From Bigelowiella natans CCMP2755 (taxonomy: Eukaryota; Cercozoa; Chlorarachniophyceae), in NCBI GenBank assembly GCA_000320545.1, contig ADNK01000407.1, forward strand, positions 20,834 to 84,833: DNA of 64,000 bases, read 5' to 3'. How positions within the stretch are numbered: the stretch's first letter is position 1; every line of letters begins with the position of its first letter. A model generated the notes under the pieces. That model saw only the letters and a program-made list of their open reading frames with translations, ran no database searches and was not told the origin of the DNA. Positions 59,619 to 64,000 of this stretch are shown piece after piece. A program made the position numbers and the translations under genes.

Positions 59619-60575
59619 TGATAATAATGCGCGTGGTGAGCATGATCGTGTAGCGTGCTGGTTATTATTATTATTATGGGTTCTTGTTGGAGCAACATAT
59701 AGCATCATGGAACATACCCAATTTCATTTGCAGCTGAGTGCGTTGGAAGTTCTCCTGGTTCATCTAACTTCTCTTCAATGGGCAGTGGCGGCTGTGATGA
59801 TGATGATGATGATAATAATGATGATATTGATCAGAGAAAGGGACCGAGAACAGGTCTGTACACAGTCATCATCACTCATCACTCAACATTCAACATCGAG
59901 TTGTAGGTATTCCAGTCAATCACTCATCACTCAACATCAAACATCGAGTTGTAGCTATTCCAAAAATAATGTGCGCAGCTGCTGTTGAGGAACTTCCTCC
60001 TCCTCCCTCCCCCCCCCCCCCTTCCTTCCAATCCAACTAAAACTAGCACACTGCTATATTAGTGGTAGCAGTGCTACCTTGTCCAGACGATCGAGATATC
60101 TCCTGGACTCTAACAATCCAACTCGCTTGCCGGCGCTTGGCTGTTGCTGCATCATAAGCTCGAGCTTCTGTGCCTCAATACCAAACCTGAAGAAGAAAAA
60201 GAAAGGAGGAGGAGGAGGAGGAGGAGGAGGGAGGGGGAGGAGGGAGGAGGAGGGGGAGAGGGAGGAGGAAGACATGATATGTTGGTTGTTGAGGCGCAAA
60301 CATAGGAAGAAGATATTGTTCTCGTATCCCTTATTTTTTACTCGCACTGTTATTGGTACTAGTTCTTCTTACAGGTACTACTACTATTACTACTAGTACT
60401 GCTATCACTACTACTACGGCTGCTACTATTGCTACCATACCTTGAAGGTTTCCTCGAGAAAGATGTCGCCCCCCTCGTGATGGAGCGGATCGCTACTACG
60501 GGAAGAGACCGTTGGACCGAGTTCTGCTCAAAGTAAACAGGGGAAAACGGGGGGGAGGCGAGTTATCATCAACAC

Positions 60576-60610
<35 letters not shown>

Positions 60611-60995
60611 AGTGCCATGGGACTACCACTATCTAGCACATACATGGAATATCATCCAGCAAAATACTCTCCAAAAAATGATGGTGATGATGCCTCAAAG
60701 CCTACACATACACAATTGACGCCACCAGCAGCAGCAGCAGCAGCAGCGTCATCATCACCACATATCTACGACGTACATCGATTTTAGCACTGGGTCTTGT
60801 AATTCCGTACATATTCTCCTGAAATATAAATGAATGTTAATGGTGATAGTGCTGCTGCTGCTGCTGCCAGGATTTTACTACTGAAAACGCCACTGACGAT
60901 GCGATCCTCATCCATAATTTGTTGTCATCATACACAAACTCTCTCCCTCTCTCTCTCTCTTTCACACATAGACACAAACACACATCTTGGTCGAT

Positions 60996-61036
<41 letters not shown>

Positions 61037-62807
61037 CATATAAATGTGTATATAAATATGGTGAGACTCTGGCATCGCCAACGTCATCATCATCATCATC
61101 ATCGTCATCATCATCAAATCACTGCTGCCTGCACACCACCACTAACAACTCCTGCATCATCATCATCATCATAATATCAAACCTTCGCATTCGCAGCGAT
61201 GTTTGGTATGACAGCAGTGGCTTGTGCTGTGGACGACGATGTGCCTCCCAGGAAGTTGCTGCTGCTGTTTGAACTAAACCCCCCCCCTCCCCCCCAACCT
61301 AATAATAGGCAAAAGCAAAGTAGACAGGACAACAGATAATATGTTACATAATAGTCGTCAGAAATATAAACAAACAACGAGGAAGCTGCTGCCACAGCCA
61401 AGAGAGAGGCGGGGGGGGGATCAGGGGGTTAGATGGTGTTTTGATGGTATTACCGCTGCTACTGGAGCTTCCACTGGATAATGCCATGCACAACAAAGGG
61501 AATAAATAATACACACCGTTAGATAAATAAACAACGATGATGATGGTCAGTTTTTGCTATCGGGATTATACCATATTCTGTAAGCAATCATCACATGTCA
61601 CAAACAAGAGGAACCACAAGAAGAGAACAAGGAAGGAAAGACACATAATTACTTTTCCCTCCCCCCACTCTTCTTCTTCTTCTTCTTCTTCTTCTTCTTC
61701 TTCTATTACTACTAGTATTACTACTACTACTGCTTGCTACAATTAAAAGTGCTTAGTTCCGACTACCCGAGGCTGAAGTCGCTGCTGCCGCTGCCGCCAA
61801 ATGAACCAAATCCCGAAGAACTGCCACTGTTTTTGTTCTTGTTGCTGTTCCCTGATGATCCAAATCTGTAGCATTGTAGTGGAGGATTTCATTTACATTA
61901 TTCGTTTGTGTTGTTGTTGTTGTTGATGATGATGATGGTGGTGATGATGATGATGGAGGAATACTAATGATGGCGGCAAGAAGAAGAAGAAGAAGAAGAA
62001 GGAGCAGTAGGAAGAAGATAGGTGGTGATGATGGTGATGGTGGTGATGATGATGATGCCCCCCTTCCTCCTGGTGAGAAAGGGCAGATTCACGAGGAATT
62101 ATATCATCATTCCGTGATTCATAAATATGCATAAGGAGAGTCATGGCATTGATGCTGCCGCTGCTGCTGCTGTAACAAAGGTGGTGGAAGAGTAATAAAA
62201 ATTTTGTTTGATGTACTCTAAAAAACACTCTCTGCTTTCTACTGTTATACTCCTACTATTATTACCCCCCTCCAAATCCACCGAAATCGGAGCTGAATGG
62301 ACGAGTAACAATTCAAAATAGTAATAATAAAATAATGAATTAATAATAATAATTATGATAATAATAATAATTACATCAGCGAAGGGTTCGTTTTTCATCA
62401 TGGAGTCGAGAATTTTAATATTTCTCGCCGATGGTGCTTGTTTTCGTACGGCGTGCGTGATGGATGGATAATGTGCTTTCGATTTGCATAGGAACCATGA
62501 AATCACATCATCATCATCATCATCATGATCATGATCATGTACACGTTCTAAACAGATGTTTTCTGTGCTTGTTTCTGTTTCCTTCTACCCGGAGGAGCCA
62601 CCAAAGCCGCTGCCGCCGCCACTATTTCCGGAGTTGAATCCATCAAAAGTACTTCCCCACCCGGAATTGTTGCCTTTTTAGTGGTAGTAGTAGTAGTAGT
62701 AGTTGTAGTGGTGGTAGTAGTAGATAATGATACCGACACAAAAAAGCACGGGTCAGGCCAGAATGGTGGTGGCAGTGCGAAATACTTCTCAACCCTCCCT
62801 CCACCCC

Positions 62808-62863
<56 letters not shown>

Positions 62864-63821
62864 GAGAGAGAGAGAGACAGACAGAGAGACAGATAGATGA
62901 CAGTTATGCTTTCAGCAGTGTAGTAAACTTTGTAGTAGTAGTAGTAGTATTAGTAGTAGTAGTACCAGACTGCTTCTTGTCGTTGCTTCCGAATCCACTA
63001 AGGTGTGAAGAGAGTTGAGTAATCAATCAATCAATCAATCAATCATCAAAACATTGCAGTATACGGTATATCACGTTGTCGTCGTCGTCTTCTTAACCAT
63101 CATCATCATCATCAGCAGCAGCAGCAGCAGCAACACTAGCATCATCAATTTGAAAGGTAGCGGTGTTCAGATCTACGCAAGCTACGCACACGCGTGCATC
63201 ATATCACCACTCGATCATACCTGCCACTGCTGCTTCCAAGAAGTCCACTCGAATCGAATGACGACGACGACGACCCCCCAAATCCTCCCCCTCCACCGAA
63301 TCCGCTACCACTGTCGCTGCCGAATCCCCCACCAAAACCAGAGGAACCGCTATTATTGTTACTGTTGTTGTTTGTTGTGCTGCTGTTTCCAAAGCCGCTA
63401 AATCCACCCGAGCTGCTGTTGCTGCTTGAAAAGCTATCAAACCTTCAACGTGAACGATGACGTAAAAACAAGAGGATGTATATTTTGCCATGGTTAGTAT
63501 TATCATTAATGATAAATAAAAGATTCTTGTGATACGGCACAGTCAGTAGGTTGGAATGAACAGCATTATTACCCTCCACCCCCAAAGGAGCCACTTCCAC
63601 CGCCACTTGAACTGAACGAACCGCTGCCGCTGCCGCTGCCAAAGCCACCACCACTGCTGCCGAGGTCACCACCACTGCTGCTGCCGAATCCTCCACCACT
63701 GCCGAAGCCTGAATTGCTTCCAAAACCGCCGCTTGAAAGAATACAACAGCAACAACAGCAACAACAACAATCGCAGCAGCAACGTTTAGGGTTATCAGGG
63801 AAGAAAGAGAGGACAACAAGC

Positions 63822-63856
<35 letters not shown>

Positions 63857-63888
63857 CCGAGTAGCAAGCGATCCAAAGAAAAACACCG

Positions 63889-63923
<35 letters not shown>

Positions 63924-64000
63924 GTCATCACAAGAAAAACCTGCTGCTGTCGTTAAAACTCGAATTGAACTCCTCCTCTGCTTACAACAACAAATAATAG
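58247..64000 (-). CDS. FG-repeat protein, candidate nucleoporin, cut by the window edge
   Basis: Partial at its 5' end. Exons rich in Gly, Ser and Phe-Gly pairs, in phase where checked: 63731-63574 (GFGSGGGFGSSSGG), 63442-63221 (SGFGGGFGSDSGSGFGGG), 62997-62966, 62673-62589 (GSGFGGSSG), 62292-62266 (SDFGGFGGG), 61865-61767 (SSGFGSFGGSGSS), 61473-61454, 61298-61183. Then structured parts: 60495-60441 (HHEGGDIFLEETFK), about 60185-60080 (AQKLELMMQQQPSAGKRVG), about 59563-59450 (YLGDDGRVHPIQDVPDT), a block near 59215-59150 (ITWLDPIDVRGLNFDKIV), about 59020-58850 (EYREEIARLNAIVD), 58575-58470 (YEKRLRKVCAKRGATFEKY). The end is VEVEFKGQGASR before a stop at 58247. FG repeats are the mark of nuclear-pore barrier proteins. 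The C-terminal part matches no nucleoporin I know, so it could be another FG protein or a second gene. Confidence 0.6.
59873..59963 (+). repeat. Tandem duplication, about 48 bases per unit
   Basis: Two copies of CACTCATCACTCAACAT followed by a stretch ending GAGTTGTAGGTATTCCA, in an intron of the FG-protein gene, with few differences. Confidence 0.8.

Overview
This is nuclear DNA from a protist. Genes are split by many GT-AG introns, about 65-270 bases long on average. Codon frames, splice phases and protein motifs agree across dozens of exons, so most gene models below were assembled exon by exon and checked for phase. Several features point to a flagellate with a plastid of secondary origin: a bacterial-type ribosomal protein bTHX behind a hydrophobic two-part leader, a CEP135-like centriolar protein, and an ELP3 with a C-terminal membrane anchor. 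A chlorarachniophyte (Bigelowiella-like) would fit, but this is inference. No rRNA, tRNA, transposon or CRISPR array was recognised.

Layout. Minus calpain (408-4027) / plus C2H2 zinc-finger protein (4299-5933) / minus unknown basic protein (7606-8879) and a doubtful small gene (8968-9581) / plus ALG14 (9698-11217) / minus multi-pass membrane protein (12559-14371) / plus SLC35C2-like transporter (15136-20126) / plus Polycomb RING1 (21230-22836) / minus bTHX (23988-24485) / plus SK-type potassium channel (25014-27943) / minus very large low-complexity gene or genes (28692-37108) and a small unknown (37811-38333) / plus KHDC4-like KH protein (38431-41270) / minus CEP135-like coiled coil (42537-46448) / plus METTL21-type methyltransferase (46697-48736) / minus ELP3 (49213-54978) / plus small Cys-rich membrane protein (55933-57276) / minus FG-repeat protein running off the right edge (58247-64000).

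Genes alternate strand almost one by one. Divergent starts share short spacers (248 bases between the CEP135-like and METTL21-like genes, 271 between calpain and zinc finger). Every clear convergent 3'-3' junction holds a 0.5-1.7 kb island rich in palindromic tetramers such as CTAG, GCATGC and TGCA. These islands are the most unusual structural signal in the window. Simple repeats are also compartmentalised: they saturate introns and low-complexity exons of roughly 1-5, 15-20, 28.7-36.8 and 50-64 kb, and are almost absent from 21.3-28.7 and 37-46 kb.

The genes do not form a pathway. They are housekeeping or regulatory genes: N-glycosylation (ALG14), Golgi sugar transport (SLC35C2-like), tRNA or protein acylation (ELP3), protein methylation, chromatin (RING1), proteolysis with ubiquitin-linked fingers (calpain), splicing-type RNA binding (KHDC4), ion transport and centriole structure.
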